From contig CAVTIH010000001.1 in assembly GCA_963734815.1 (NCBI GenBank), positions 1,116,001 through 1,180,000 of the forward strand: a stretch of DNA of 64,000 bases, read 5' to 3'. Below, in pieces: positions 6,778-16,056 of this stretch. Within the stretch, counting starts at the first letter, position 1. Each line of letters opens with the position of its first letter. The notes under the pieces are model-generated. The model did no database searches. It worked only from the letters and a program-made list of their open reading frames with translations, and was not told the DNA's origin. Origin of the DNA: Palsa-744 sp963734815 (GTDB lineage Bacteria > Actinomycetota > Thermoleophilia > Solirubrobacterales > Solirubrobacteraceae). A program made the translations under genes and the position numbers.

Positions 6778-8631
6778 ATGAAGCCAGCCCTCGAGCGTCT
6801 CGCTGGCCGACGCCCGCTGCGCCGCAGCCGCGCCGTGGGCGGGGAGGGGACGCGGGTTGACCGACGCCTGCTGCGCGAGAGCCGCGCCGCGCGGGTGCAA
6901 CTGTGGCTGGCGGCGGGGCTGGGCGTGGCGATGGCCGCCACGGTGGTCGCGCAGGCGGCGCTGCTGGCGCACGTAATCGCGAGCAGCGCGGTGCACCACA
7001 CGGCGCTGGCGCTGGCCGAAACGGGGATGCCGGCCAAAGGCGGGCGTCCCCCGGCTTCGGTCACCGGCTCGCTGGTGGCGCTCGCCGCCGTAGTTGTGGC
7101 GAGGGCGCTGCTCGCCGGCGCGTTTGAGGCCTCGGGGCGGATCGGCGCGACGCGTGTGATGTCGGATCTGCGCGGACGCCTGGCCGAGCAGCTGCTCGTC
7201 CGCTCCCCGCTCAGCCGCGTCGAGGACCGCACCGGCGAGCTCGCCGCGGCCGCCGTGCAGGGAGTGGATGCGTTGGAGGCCTACTTCGCCGGCTACCTGC
7301 CGCAGCTCGTGCTTGCCGCTGCCGTGCCCGCGGCGATCCTGCTGTGGGTGGTGCCGGTGGACGCGATCGCCGCCGGTGTGCTGGCGCTGACGATCCCGTT
7401 GCTGATCGTGTTCATGATCCTCGTCGGCAGCGGCGCCCGCGCGCGGGCGCACTCGCGCTGGCAGGCGCTGGCGCTGTTGAGCGGCCACTTCCTCGACGTG
7501 GTGCGTGGCCTGGCGACGCTGCGCGCGTTCCGCCGCGAGGCCGCGCAGGCGCAGACGATCGAGCGCGTCAGCGAACGCTACCGCGTGGAGACGATGGGGA
7601 CGCTGCGGGTGGCGTTCCTCTCCGCGCTGGTGTTGGAGCTGTGCGCGATGATCGGCACCGCGCTGGTGGCGGTGACGATCGGCCTGCAGCTGGACGGCGG
7701 TCACCTCGGCCTACAGGCTGGCCTCACCGTGCTCCTGCTGGCGCCCGAGCTGTACGGGCCGCTGCGCGCCGTGGGCCAGCAGTTCCACGCGAGCGCGGAC
7801 GGGATGGCGGCGGCGGAGCGGATCTTCGCGGTGCTGGACGCGCCGCCGGCGCTTGCCGTGGCACCGGCGCTTGCCGTGCCACTCGCCGACGTGGCCCGCG
7901 CGAGCGCCGTCCGCGCGCCCGACCCGGCGTGCGAGCCGCTGCGCTTCGAGGCGGTGTCGTTCGCCTACCCCGATCGTCCCGCGCCGGTGCTGAGCGAGCT
8001 GGAGCTGGCGCTCGAGCCCGGCCGAACCACCGCGCTGGTGGGTCCCAGCGGCGTGGGCAAGAGCACGGTGGCGGCGCTCGCGCTGCGCCTGGCCGACCCG
8101 ACCGCGGGGCGTGTCAGCTGCGGTGGGCGCGACCTGCGCGAGATCGCACCGGAGGCGTGGCGCGAGCGCGTCGCGTGGGTGCCGCAGCGCGCGCGCCTGT
8201 TCGCGGGCACGATCGCGCAGAACATCGCGCTCGCCGTTCCGGGCGCCGCGCGGGAGCGGATCCTCGCGGCGGCCCACGCGGCTGGGCTGGAGGAGCTGCT
8301 GGACCAGCTCTCCGATGGCCTGCAGACGCCCGTTGGGGAGGGCGGCCGCGGCCTCTCTGCCGGGCAGGCACAGCGGGTGGGGCTGGCGCGCGCGTTCCTG
8401 CGCGACGCTCCGCTGGTGGTGCTCGACGAGCCGACTGCGCATCTCGACACCGACACCGCCGCCGCGGTGGGCGCCGCGATCGCGCGACTCGCCGAGGGGC
8501 GCACCACACTCCTGATCGCCCACGACGCCAGTGTGGCGGCACGCGCCGATTGCGTGGTGAGACTCGACGGTGGCCGCACGCATCGACTCGCATTGTCCGA
8601 TCTCGCCGCGGCGCAGCCGGTGGCTGGATGA
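6778..8631 (+). CDS. cydD: Thiol reductant ABC exporter, CydD subunit
   Basis: A 617-residue half-transporter. An N-terminal six-helix ABC exporter membrane domain (about 30-330) is followed by a nucleotide-binding domain with Walker A (GPSGVGKST), the signature LSAGQ and Walker B (PLVVLDEPTAHLD). CydD pairs with CydC to export cysteine and/or glutathione to the periplasmic or cell-wall side, which is needed for assembly of cytochrome bd. The paired gene cydC follows 58 bp later. No cydAB is in this window. ATG 6778 is the first start, but its ribosome site is weak. Confidence 0.88.
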   Translation: MKPALERLAGRRPLRRSRAVGGEGTRVDRRLLRESRAARVQLWLAAGLGVAMAATVVAQAALLAHVIASSAVHHTALALAETGMPAKGGRPPASVTGSLVALAAVVVARALLAGAFEASGRIGATRVMSDLRGRLAEQLLVRSPLSRVEDRTGELAAAAVQGVDALEAYFAGYLPQLVLAAAVPAAILLWVVPVDAIAAGVLALTIPLLIVFMILVGSGARARAHSRWQALALLSGHFLDVVRGLATLRAFRREAAQAQTIERVSERYRVETMGTLRVAFLSALVLELCAMIGTALVAVTIGLQLDGGHLGLQAGLTVLLLAPELYGPLRAVGQQFHASADGMAAAERIFAVLDAPPALAVAPALAVPLADVARASAVRAPDPACEPLRFEAVSFAYPDRPAPVLSELELALEPGRTTALVGPSGVGKSTVAALALRLADPTAGRVSCGGRDLREIAPEAWRERVAWVPQRARLFAGTIAQNIALAVPGAARERILAAAHAAGLEELLDQLSDGLQTPVGEGGRGLSAGQAQRVGLARAFLRDAPLVVLDEPTAHLDTDTAAAVGAAIARLAEGRTTLLIAHDASVAARADCVVRLDGGRTHRLALSDLAAAQPVAG

Positions 8632-8689
8632 TGGGCGCGACCACCGTGGTGGGGGGGCGTTGTTACCGAGCTTCGCGGGAGATTGCCGC

Positions 8690-10411
8690 ATGACCGGCAG
8701 CTACGCCAGCCTGGCGGCCGCGGCGCGTGCCGGAGGCGCCGAGCGCCGCCGGCTGGGGCTGGCGATCATGCTGGGCTTCGGCGCGGTCGTTGCGTCCGGC
8801 GGCCTGCTGGCCACCTCCGGCTATTTGATCTCGCGCGCCGCCCAGCGCCCACCCGTGCTCGCGCTGAGCGTCGCGATCGTGGCCGTGCGCGCGTTCGCGA
8901 TCTCCCGTGCGCTGCTGCGCTACAGCGAGCGGCTGGCCTCGCACGACGCCGCGCTGCGGCTGTTGGGGCGCGTGCGTGGGCGCTTCTACCGCCGCCTTGC
9001 GCCGCTCGTACCCGGCGATGTGGGCGACCGATCGGGGATCGGCCAGCGCGGCGGCGATCTGCTGTCGCGCTTCGTGGGGGACGTGGATGCGCTGCAGGAT
9101 CTCTACCTGCGTGCGCTGGCGCCGCCGGTCGTGGCGGCGCTGACGATCTGCGCCGCTTCACTGGTGGCATGGGCGATCCTGCCGGCGGCCGGCCCGGTCG
9201 TGTTCGTGTGCCTGCTGCTGGCCGCCATGGTGGTGCCGGCGCTTGTGGCGCTGCTCGCCTCCTCCTCGGGCCGCCGTCAGGCGCCAGCGCGCGCGGCGTT
9301 GACGGCGGAGCTGGTGGAGACGATCGAAGGCGCCGCCGAGCTCGCGGTGGCGGGGCGCGCGCGGGAGCGGATCGCGCGGCTGCGAGCGGCCGACGGGCGC
9401 CTCGCCGCGCTCGCCCGTCGCGATGGGGTGGCGGCGGGCGCCGCCACTGCGCTCGGCTCGGCGGCGGCCGGGGCGAGCGTGGTGGCGGTGCTGGTGGTGG
9501 CGATACCCGCGGTGCACCGCGGCGCGCTCGCGGGGGTGCTGCTCGCGGCGATTGCGCTGCTGGTGCTCGCCGCCTTCGAAGGACTTGCGCCGCTGCCGCT
9601 CGCGGCGCGGCGCCTGCGCGCCTGCGCGGAGGCGGCCGGCCGCCTGGAGGAGCTGTGCGCGCGCGAGCCCTCGGTGCGCGACCCGGCGCGCCCGCTGGCG
9701 CTGCCCGGGGAGGGCGAGCTGATGGTGGAGGATCTCAGCGCGCGCTACACACCCGCGGAGCCGTGGGTGCTGGAGCACGTCAGCCTGTGCCTGGCACCGG
9801 GGCGCCGGGTCGCGCTGATGGGCCCGAGCGGGGCCGGCAAGAGCACGCTCGCGCAGCTGCTGGTGCGCTTCCGCGATCCCGACGCCGGCAGCGTGAGGAT
9901 CGGCGGCGTCGATCTGCGCGAGCTCTCCCAGGACGATGTCCGTCGCGCGGTGACGATCGCCGCGCAAGATGCGCACCTGTTCAACACCACGCTGCGCGAA
10001 AACGTGCAGCTCGCGCGGCGCGCGGCGACCGAGGAGGAGTTGTGGGCGGCGCTGGAGGCCGCCGGCGCCGCCGAGTGGGTGCGCACCCTGCCCGACGGCC
10101 TCGACACGCTGGTCGGCGAGGACGGCGGCGTGCTCTCCGGCGGCCAGCGCCAACGGATCGCGCTCGCGCGGGCGCTGCTCAGCGATGCGCGCTTCCTCGT
10201 GCTGGACGAGCCCACTGCACACCTCGACGCCGCCACGGCGGAGTCGGTGATGCGCGCGATCGTCACGGGAGCCGGCGAGCGCGGGGTGCTCGTGATCACC
10301 CACAGCCCGCTCGGCGTGGAGCTGTTCGACGAAGTGCTGGAGCTGCGTGGTGGGGAGCTGCGGACAGTGGTGGGGCAGGACGCCCCACCCCCGGGCGGTT
10401 GTGTGCCGTGA
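8690..10411 (+). CDS. cydC: Thiol reductant ABC exporter, CydC subunit
   Basis: A 573-residue partner of CydD with six N-terminal membrane helices (LLATSGYLISRAA is typical of CydC) and an ATPase domain with Walker A (GPSGAGKST), the signature LSGGQ and Walker B (FLVLDEPTAHLD). ATG 8690 is chosen because the domain begins there and CGGGAG stands upstream; the frame extends further up but overlaps the end of cydD. The product should form a heterodimeric exporter with CydD in the inner membrane. trxB follows, suggesting a shared redox theme. Confidence 0.88.
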   Translation: MTGSYASLAAAARAGGAERRRLGLAIMLGFGAVVASGGLLATSGYLISRAAQRPPVLALSVAIVAVRAFAISRALLRYSERLASHDAALRLLGRVRGRFYRRLAPLVPGDVGDRSGIGQRGGDLLSRFVGDVDALQDLYLRALAPPVVAALTICAASLVAWAILPAAGPVVFVCLLLAAMVVPALVALLASSSGRRQAPARAALTAELVETIEGAAELAVAGRARERIARLRAADGRLAALARRDGVAAGAATALGSAAAGASVVAVLVVAIPAVHRGALAGVLLAAIALLVLAAFEGLAPLPLAARRLRACAEAAGRLEELCAREPSVRDPARPLALPGEGELMVEDLSARYTPAEPWVLEHVSLCLAPGRRVALMGPSGAGKSTLAQLLVRFRDPDAGSVRIGGVDLRELSQDDVRRAVTIAAQDAHLFNTTLRENVQLARRAATEEELWAALEAAGAAEWVRTLPDGLDTLVGEDGGVLSGGQRQRIALARALLSDARFLVLDEPTAHLDAATAESVMRAIVTGAGERGVLVITHSPLGVELFDEVLELRGGELRTVVGQDAPPPGGCVP

Positions 10412-10447
10412 CAGCGCGCGCGGATGCTCCCCAAGCCCTCCGCCTGC

Positions 10448-10463
10448 TATACTTCAAAAAGTA
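10448..10463. promoter_or_regulatory. TATACT box overlapping inverted repeat TACTT-N4-AAGTA
   Basis: In the cydC-trxB gap a -10-like TATACT (10448-10453) overlaps a perfect 5-bp inverted repeat (10450-10463). A second AAGTA follows directly. This would suit a repressor or redox sensor controlling trxB. No specific regulator can be named. Confidence 0.35.
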
Positions 10464-10522
10464 AAGTAATGGAGCCGTGTAGGCTGGACGCGACGGGCGG
10501 ACCACTCGCGAAAGGGATGAGC

Positions 10523-11557
10523 ATGGCGGACATCGAGAACACGATCATCGTCGGCAGCGGCCCCGCGGGTTACACCGCCGCGCTGTACACCGCGCGCGCC
10601 AACCTCGCGCCGCTGGTGATCGAGGGGTTTGCGTGGGGCGGGCTGCTGCAGCAGACGACCGACGTCGAGAACTACCCCGGCTTTCCCGAGGGGATGATGG
10701 GGCCGGAGCTGATGGGCAAGATGCGCGCGCAGGCTGAGCGCTTCGGCGCGCGGCTGGAGACAGATCAGGCCGAGCGCGTGTTGCTGGCGAGCGAACCCGC
10801 GGGCGTGCACAGCGTGTGGGTGGGCGACACCGAGCATCGCGCGCGCACCGTGATTCTCGCGATGGGCGCCGAGCACAAGCAGCTGGGGGTACCCGGCGAG
10901 CAGGAGCTGGGGGGCAGGGGCGTGAGCTACTGCGCCACCTGCGACGCGGCCTTCTTCAAGGACGCGCCGACGATGATCGTCGGCGGGGGCGACTCGGCGA
11001 TGGAGGAGGCGATCTTCCTCTCGAAGTTTGCTTCGCGAGTCGCTGTCGTGCACCGCCGCCCCGAGTGGCGCGCCTCGAAGATCATGCTGGAGCGCGCCCG
11101 CGCACAGGAGAACATCGAGTTCCTCACCCCTTACACGATCAAGGCGTTGCTGCCCGGTGAGAGCGGTGCGCTCGATCGCGCGCTGTTGTTCGACGTCGGC
11201 AGCGGCGAGGAGCGCGAGCTGGAGATCAGCGGGGCGTTCATCGCGATCGGGCACGAGCCACAGTCGGAGCTGGTGCGCGGGCAGATCGACGTGGACGAAA
11301 ACGGGTATGTGATCACCGCGGGTCGCTCCACCCGCACCAACCGCCCGGGCGTGTTTGCCGCGGGTGATCTTGTCGATCACACCTACCGCCAGGCGGTGAC
11401 CGCCGCCGGCAGTGGCTGCCAGGCGGCGCTCGACGCCGAGTGGTATCTGCGCGACACACCTGAGGTGCCGACGCCCGCAGGGATCCCGATTGGCGATCTA
11501 GCCGAAGAGCAGTGGGCGACGCCCGCCGCGGTTCAGACCGCGGGTGGCGACGAGTAG
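10523..11557 (+). CDS. trxB: Thioredoxin-disulfide reductase
   Basis: A 344-residue low-molecular-weight thioredoxin reductase. The FAD-binding GSGPAG is at 11-16, the redox-active CATC at 137-140, the NADPH-binding GGGDSAMEEA near 157, and the C-terminal FAD motif GVFAAGD near 288. It transfers electrons from NADPH to thioredoxin in the cytoplasm. I use the second ATG (10523) because AAAGGG lies a normal distance before it; ATG 10517 abuts that sequence. The C-terminus is about 25 residues longer than the E. coli type. The position behind cydDC fits thiol homeostasis. Confidence 0.92.
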   Translation: MADIENTIIVGSGPAGYTAALYTARANLAPLVIEGFAWGGLLQQTTDVENYPGFPEGMMGPELMGKMRAQAERFGARLETDQAERVLLASEPAGVHSVWVGDTEHRARTVILAMGAEHKQLGVPGEQELGGRGVSYCATCDAAFFKDAPTMIVGGGDSAMEEAIFLSKFASRVAVVHRRPEWRASKIMLERARAQENIEFLTPYTIKALLPGESGALDRALLFDVGSGEERELEISGAFIAIGHEPQSELVRGQIDVDENGYVITAGRSTRTNRPGVFAAGDLVDHTYRQAVTAAGSGCQAALDAEWYLRDTPEVPTPAGIPIGDLAEEQWATPAAVQTAGGDE

Positions 11558-11593
11558 TCGCGGCTCACATCAGCCGTAGGGCCAAGCTGCGGC

Positions 11594-13018
11594 TCACGCC
11601 TCCCGTTGGAGCCGACGCAGTGCCGGGGCGGCGCGGAAGCGCTCCTCGCGGTAGGACTCCCACAGCGCGTCGAGCGTCGCCCGCACTTGCTCGACGCCCA
11701 GTTTGCGCGCCCACGCGAACGGGCCGCGGGGGTAGTTCATCCCGAGCGTCATGCCGGCGTCGATGTCCTCGGCGCTGCCCACGCCTTCGCCAAGCGCAAA
11801 CGCGCACTCGTTGATCACCTGACAGATGATCCGCGGCAGCACACCCCCCGGGGAGTGCCCCACGCGCGCGGTGTGCAGTCCGAGCGCCCCAAACGCCTGC
11901 TCGCCGACCTCGCCGGTGACCTCCACGAGTGACAGCGGCACGACCGCGTGGAACGGCTCTCCTTCGATGGTGCCGCCAAGTCCGTTCACCACGATGCGCG
12001 GCGGGCCTCCGGAGGGGCTGTCGTTCGCCGCAGCCGGCCCACCGGCGACCGGCGCCGCGTGCGCGATCTCTCGCAGCGCGTCAGCCAGCGGACCGTCGCC
12101 CTGCACGGTCGCCCCGGCGGTGCGCGGAGGCGACGGGGGGTCCTCCGGCCGGTGGGTGTCGCCTGAGTAGTCGTAGTAGCCGCGGCCGGTCTTGCGTCCG
12201 TGCAGGCCCGCGGCCGCCATCCGCGCCTGGATCGGGGAGGGGCGCCAGCGCGGCTCGCCGAATGAGAGCTCGTAGAAGCTCTTGGCGACGTCGAAGCCGG
12301 TGTCGACGCCGACGAGGTCGCTGAGCTCGAACGGCCCCATGCGAAAGCCGCCGCCGACGCGCACGATGCGGTCGATCGTTGGCACATCGGCGACGTGCTC
12401 GCCCAGCAGTCGCAGCGCTTCAAGGCCGAACGGGCGGTTGCAGCGGTTGACGAGGAAGCCCGGGCCGTCGGTGGCGCGGATCACGGTCTTGCCCATCGCA
12501 CGCCCGGTCGCGTCCGCGACCGCCAAAGCGCGCTCGTCCGAGAGCATCCCCGCGATCACCTCCACCAGCTTCATCAGCGGCGCGGGGTTGAAGAAGTGCA
12601 TGCCGACCACCCGCTGGGGGTGGGTGGCGGCGGCCGCGATCCCGGTGACCGGCAGCGATGAGGTGTTGCTCGCGAGCACGCACGTGTCGCTGACGATCTC
12701 CGACAGCCGCCCGTACAGCTCGCGCTTGAGCTCGGGCAGCTCGGGCGCCGCCTCGATCACCAACTCGCACGGTGCAAATGCCTCCAAGTTGTCCACCACC
12801 TCCAGGCGTCCCTGCGCAGCCTGCGCCTCCTCTGAGGAGATGCGACCCTTCGCCGCTTCTTTCTCGAGCCCCTCCCGCGCACGTTGCGCGCCTCGCTGCA
12901 GCGCCTCGGGGATCGGGTCGTGAAGCAGGGTCCGCGCGCCGGCGCGGCACGCCAGCTGGGCGATACCCGAGCCCATCGTGCCGGCGCCGAGCACGCCGAT
13001 GATGCGCGCCGGCTCCAT
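11594..13018 (-). CDS. 3-hydroxyacyl-CoA dehydrogenase
   Basis: A 474-residue NAD-dependent enzyme of beta-oxidation (3-hydroxyacyl-CoA to 3-ketoacyl-CoA). The Rossmann GxGxxG (GAGTMG) is at 10-15 and the 3HCDH N domain spans about 5-185, with HFFNPAPLMKLVEV carrying the conserved catalytic histidine. A first C-terminal 3HCDH domain spans about 187-285 and a second about 370-465. The double C domain is typical of PaaH/FadB2-like proteins without the hydratase half. It lies one base downstream of the acyl-CoA dehydrogenase stop, so the two are one operon. Confidence 0.88.
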   Translation of the reverse strand: MEPARIIGVLGAGTMGSGIAQLACRAGARTLLHDPIPEALQRGAQRAREGLEKEAAKGRISSEEAQAAQGRLEVVDNLEAFAPCELVIEAAPELPELKRELYGRLSEIVSDTCVLASNTSSLPVTGIAAAATHPQRVVGMHFFNPAPLMKLVEVIAGMLSDERALAVADATGRAMGKTVIRATDGPGFLVNRCNRPFGLEALRLLGEHVADVPTIDRIVRVGGGFRMGPFELSDLVGVDTGFDVAKSFYELSFGEPRWRPSPIQARMAAAGLHGRKTGRGYYDYSGDTHRPEDPPSPPRTAGATVQGDGPLADALREIAHAAPVAGGPAAANDSPSGGPPRIVVNGLGGTIEGEPFHAVVPLSLVEVTGEVGEQAFGALGLHTARVGHSPGGVLPRIICQVINECAFALGEGVGSAEDIDAGMTLGMNYPRGPFAWARKLGVEQVRATLDALWESYREERFRAAPALRRLQREA

Positions 13019-13019
13019 C

Positions 13020-14180
13020 TCAGGCGGGGACCAGCGCGTTGATCCCGGTCATCGCGCGCCCAATGATCAGTTTCTGGATCTGCGACGTCCCCTCGTACAG
13101 CGTTGTCACGCGCGCGTCGCGGAAGTAGCGCTCGACGGGGTGGTCGTCGACGTAGCCCGCGCCCCCATGGACCTGGATCGCCATGTTCGCGCACTCCAGC
13201 GACGCCTCGGTGGCGTGCAGCTTGGCGATCGAGGTCTCCAGCGTGTTCGGCCGGCCCTGGTCCTTGAGCCAGCCCGCCCGCCACACGAGCATGCGCGAGG
13301 CGTCGGTCTTCAGCACCATGTCGGCGATCATCGCCTGCACCAGCTGGAAGCTCGCGATCGGCCGCCCGAACTGCTCGCGCTCCTTGGCGTACTTGACCGA
13401 CTCATCGACGCACCCTTGACAGATGCCCACGCAGCCGGCGGCCACCGAGTAGCGCCCGGAGTCGAGGTTGGACATCGCGATTTTGAACCCGTCGCCGACC
13501 TGGCCGAGTACGTCGTCGTCTGAGACCTCGACGTCTTGCAGTGAGATCGACGCGGTGTCGGAGGCGTGCAGGCCCATCTTGTGCTCGATCGTCTGCGCCG
13601 TATAGCCCGGCTGGTCGGTGTCCACCAGAAAGCAAGCGATTCCCTTGTGCCCGAGCGCGGGGTCGGTCTGCGCGAAGATCACCGCGAGCTTGGCGTAGTT
13701 GCCCATCGAGATCCACATCTTCGCGCCGTTGATCACCCAGCCGGAGTCGGTCTTGCGCGCGCGCGTCTTCTGGTTGGCGGCGTCCGAGCCGGTGTCGGGC
13801 TCGGTCAGCCCGAAGCACGCCAGCCACTCGCCCGAGCACAGCTTCGGCAGATACTTGCGCTTCTGCTCCTCGGTGCCGAACTTGACGATCCCCGAGCACA
13901 CAAGCGAGGTCTGCACCGAGATCACGGTGCGGATCGCGGAGTCACCGCGCCCGATCTCCTCGACGACTAGGCCATAGCTGAAGTAGTCGAGGCCCGCGCC
14001 GCCGTACTCCTGCGGAACGATCGCGCCGAGGTAGCCCTGCGCGGCCACCTTCTTGACGAGATCCGTGTCGAAGTGGTGTGCGCGGGCGTTTTCGCGCGAC
14101 TGCACCACGATCTCGCGGTCGGTGAACTCGCGCGCGGTGTCGCGGATCAGGCGCTGCTCGTCGGTCAAATCGAAGTCCAT
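13020..14180 (-). CDS. Acyl-CoA dehydrogenase
   Basis: A 386-residue FAD enzyme catalysing alpha,beta-dehydrogenation of acyl-CoA. Family signatures are present: GLTEPDTGSDA (FAD/substrate loop), GGAGYVDDHPVERYFRD, and the catalytic glutamate in LYEGTSQIQ near the C-terminus. ATG 14180 is preceded by AGGAGC, and MDFDLTDEQRLIRDTARE is the usual family opening; the open frame further upstream is leader. With the hydroxyacyl-CoA dehydrogenase it forms a two-gene beta-oxidation operon. Chain-length specificity is not evident. Confidence 0.92.
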   Translation of the reverse strand: MDFDLTDEQRLIRDTAREFTDREIVVQSRENARAHHFDTDLVKKVAAQGYLGAIVPQEYGGAGLDYFSYGLVVEEIGRGDSAIRTVISVQTSLVCSGIVKFGTEEQKRKYLPKLCSGEWLACFGLTEPDTGSDAANQKTRARKTDSGWVINGAKMWISMGNYAKLAVIFAQTDPALGHKGIACFLVDTDQPGYTAQTIEHKMGLHASDTASISLQDVEVSDDDVLGQVGDGFKIAMSNLDSGRYSVAAGCVGICQGCVDESVKYAKEREQFGRPIASFQLVQAMIADMVLKTDASRMLVWRAGWLKDQGRPNTLETSIAKLHATEASLECANMAIQVHGGAGYVDDHPVERYFRDARVTTLYEGTSQIQKLIIGRAMTGINALVPA

Positions 14181-14228
14181 GTCGCTCCTATCTTCCGTTG
14201 GCGGCAAGGTCGCGGTCGTGCTTGTGGA

Positions 14229-14280
14229 TGCAGGTATATACAAAGGTCGCTGCGGTCGGGGGGTGCAGGTGTATATGCAC
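14229..14280. promoter_or_regulatory. Direct repeat TGCAGGTRTATA upstream of the acyl-CoA dehydrogenase operon
   Basis: The copies at 14229-14240 and 14264-14275 differ by one base and are 35 bp apart. The second is part of a GTGCA...TGCAC dyad (14263-14280). They lie 49-100 bp before the dehydrogenase start in otherwise GC-rich DNA and could be regulator sites. An AT-rich TTTTTAAAA follows towards glyS. Confidence 0.35.
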
Positions 14281-14358
14281 TTTTTAAAAGGCGTGTGCCA
14301 TTGCGCACGGCCTTTAGATTTTTCAATACTCCTCCAGCCCATTCATGATGCTCTCCGG

Positions 14359-15804
14359 CTACCCCGGCGCAACAAGCTTTGGAGTGGTCCACGGCGCCTG
14401 CACCCGCCGCTGAAGCTCTTGCGCGAGGCCGTCGATTGGTAGGCGCTCCTGCGTGAGCGAGTCGCGATCGCGCACGGTCACGGTGCCCTCGGCGACGCTC
14501 TCGTGGTCGATCGTCACGCAGAAGGGCGTGCCGATCTCGTCCTGACGGCGGTAGCGCTTGCCAATCGCCCCGCCGTCGTCGTACTCGGCCTGCACCAGAC
14601 CGCGCGCCGCGCGATACACCTCCCGCGCGAGCTCGGGCTGTCCGTCCTTCTTGACGAGCGGCAGCACCGCCACCTTCACCGGCGCCAGACGCGGGTGCAG
14701 GCGCAGAACGGTACGGCGCTCGCCCTCGCCCGTGCCCTCGCGCCCGACGACTTCCTCGTCGTAGGCATCCACCATGAACGCCAGCGTCGCCCGGTCTGCC
14801 CCCGCCGCCGGCTCGATCACGTGCGGCACATAGCGCTCCCCGGTGGCCTGCTCGAAGTACTCGAGCTTCTCCCCGGAGAACTTGGCGTGCTGGGTGAGGT
14901 CGAAGTTGCCGCGGTTGGCGATCCCCTCGAGCTCCGACCAGCCGATGGGGAAGAGGTACTCGACGTCGCTGGTGCCGGAGGAGTAGTGCGAGAGCTCGTC
15001 GAGGTCGTGCGCGCGCAGACGCAGGTGGTCGGGGCGCAAGCCGAGCTCGGTGTACCAGCGCATCCGCTCCGCCAGCCAGTGCTCAAACCAGCGCTGCGAC
15101 TCGGCGGGCGGGACGAAGTACTCCATCTCCATCTGCTCGAACTCGCGCGTGCGGAAGATGAAGTTGCCGGGGGTGATCTCGTTGCGGAACGACTTGCCGA
15201 TCTGGGCGATACCGAAAGGGGGCTTCTTGCGGGAGAACTGCAGCACGTTCTTGAAGTTGATGAAGATCCCCTGGGCGGTCTCCGGGCGCAGGTAGGCGGT
15301 GGCGCCCGACTCCTTGACGGGCCCGATCGTCGTCTCGAACATCAGGTTGAAGTCGCGCGCCTCGGTCAGGTCGCACTCCTCGGCTTCGCCGGGGTGCTTG
15401 GAGGGTTTGCGCCCGCACTGAAGGTCTCCGAGATGGTCGGCGCGGAAGCGCTGCCCGCAGGTACGGCAATCCACCAGTGGATCGGTGAAGCCCGCGAGGT
15501 GCCCAGAGGCCTCCCACACGCGTGGGTGCTGCAGGATGGCCGAGTCGAGCGCCACGATGTCGTCGCGCTCCTGCAGCATCGCGCGCCACCACTCGGCCTT
15601 GACGTTGCCCTTCAGCAGCACTCCGTAGTGGCCGAAGTCGTAGGTCGAGCCCACCCCTCCGTAGATCTCCGAGGAGGGAAAGATGAAGCCGCGGCGCTTG
15701 CACAGCGCCACGATCTTGTCCATGCTCACGATGTCTGGGGCGCGCGCGGCCTCACCAGCCTCGTCGACGCCGCGCGGCTCGGGCTGGGGGGGACGGCTGG
15801 TCAT
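14359..15804 (-). CDS. glyS: Glycyl-tRNA synthetase, class II homodimeric type
   Basis: About 481 residues. It attaches glycine to tRNA-Gly in the cytoplasm. It has the alpha2-type GlyRS architecture: an N-terminal catalytic core with VALCKRRGFIFPSSEIYGG, motif 2 around RNEITPGNFIFRTREFEQMEMEYF, a zinc-like CRTCGQRF insertion, and a C-terminal anticodon-binding domain (LAPVKVAVLPLVKK...). The start is uncertain: ATG 15804 gives a conventional length, while ATG 15876 adds 24 residues and has a G-rich tract directly before it. The leader contains three direct repeats. Confidence 0.92.
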   Translation of the reverse strand: MTSRPPQPEPRGVDEAGEAARAPDIVSMDKIVALCKRRGFIFPSSEIYGGVGSTYDFGHYGVLLKGNVKAEWWRAMLQERDDIVALDSAILQHPRVWEASGHLAGFTDPLVDCRTCGQRFRADHLGDLQCGRKPSKHPGEAEECDLTEARDFNLMFETTIGPVKESGATAYLRPETAQGIFINFKNVLQFSRKKPPFGIAQIGKSFRNEITPGNFIFRTREFEQMEMEYFVPPAESQRWFEHWLAERMRWYTELGLRPDHLRLRAHDLDELSHYSSGTSDVEYLFPIGWSELEGIANRGNFDLTQHAKFSGEKLEYFEQATGERYVPHVIEPAAGADRATLAFMVDAYDEEVVGREGTGEGERRTVLRLHPRLAPVKVAVLPLVKKDGQPELAREVYRAARGLVQAEYDDGGAIGKRYRRQDEIGTPFCVTIDHESVAEGTVTVRDRDSLTQERLPIDGLAQELQRRVQAPWTTPKLVAPG

Positions 15805-15885
15805 CGTCGCGCTCTGCGGCAAGGGTTGCTCATCGGTGGCGGATGGTATTGGAGGCTGGCGAGACTTTGGGCCCATCCCCCTCTC

Positions 15886-15976
15886 GAGCTCGACCCGTCT
15901 GGCCCGTGGAAGCTCGTCGCGTCTGGCCCGTGGCCAGCCACCGGACGCTCAGAAGCTCGCCAGGTCTGGCCCGCAG
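15886..15976. repeat. Three imperfect 24-bp direct repeats in the glyS leader
   Basis: Copies at 15886-15909, 15910-15933 and 15953-15976 share the core AGCTCG-N4-GTCTGGCCCG. The first two are contiguous and the third is separated by 19 bp. They lie in the presumed 5' leader of glyS. They do not match the T-box layout. Confidence 0.7.
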
Positions 15977-16021
15977 CCAGCCACGGCCCGCTTCAAAAAA
16001 ACTTTCTTTGACATATCTCCC

Positions 16022-16050
16022 TTGACAAGTCTCTCGTTTTGTGTTTTCAT
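16022..16050 (+). promoter_or_regulatory. Candidate sigma-70-type promoter on the + strand
   Basis: A perfect -35 TTGACA at 16022-16027 is followed after 17 bp by TTTCAT at 16045-16050 (four of six match to TATAAT). The local sequence is unusually AT-rich. It would start transcription near 16057, into the structured region that ends at the terminator at 16250. Confidence 0.45.
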
Positions 16051-16056
16051 TTGCGT

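Noticed and set aside
15877..16020. Glycine T-box leader for glyS
   Set aside because: I could not find a T-box sequence with a paired terminator/antiterminator on the minus strand; the poly-T terminator there is on the + strand.
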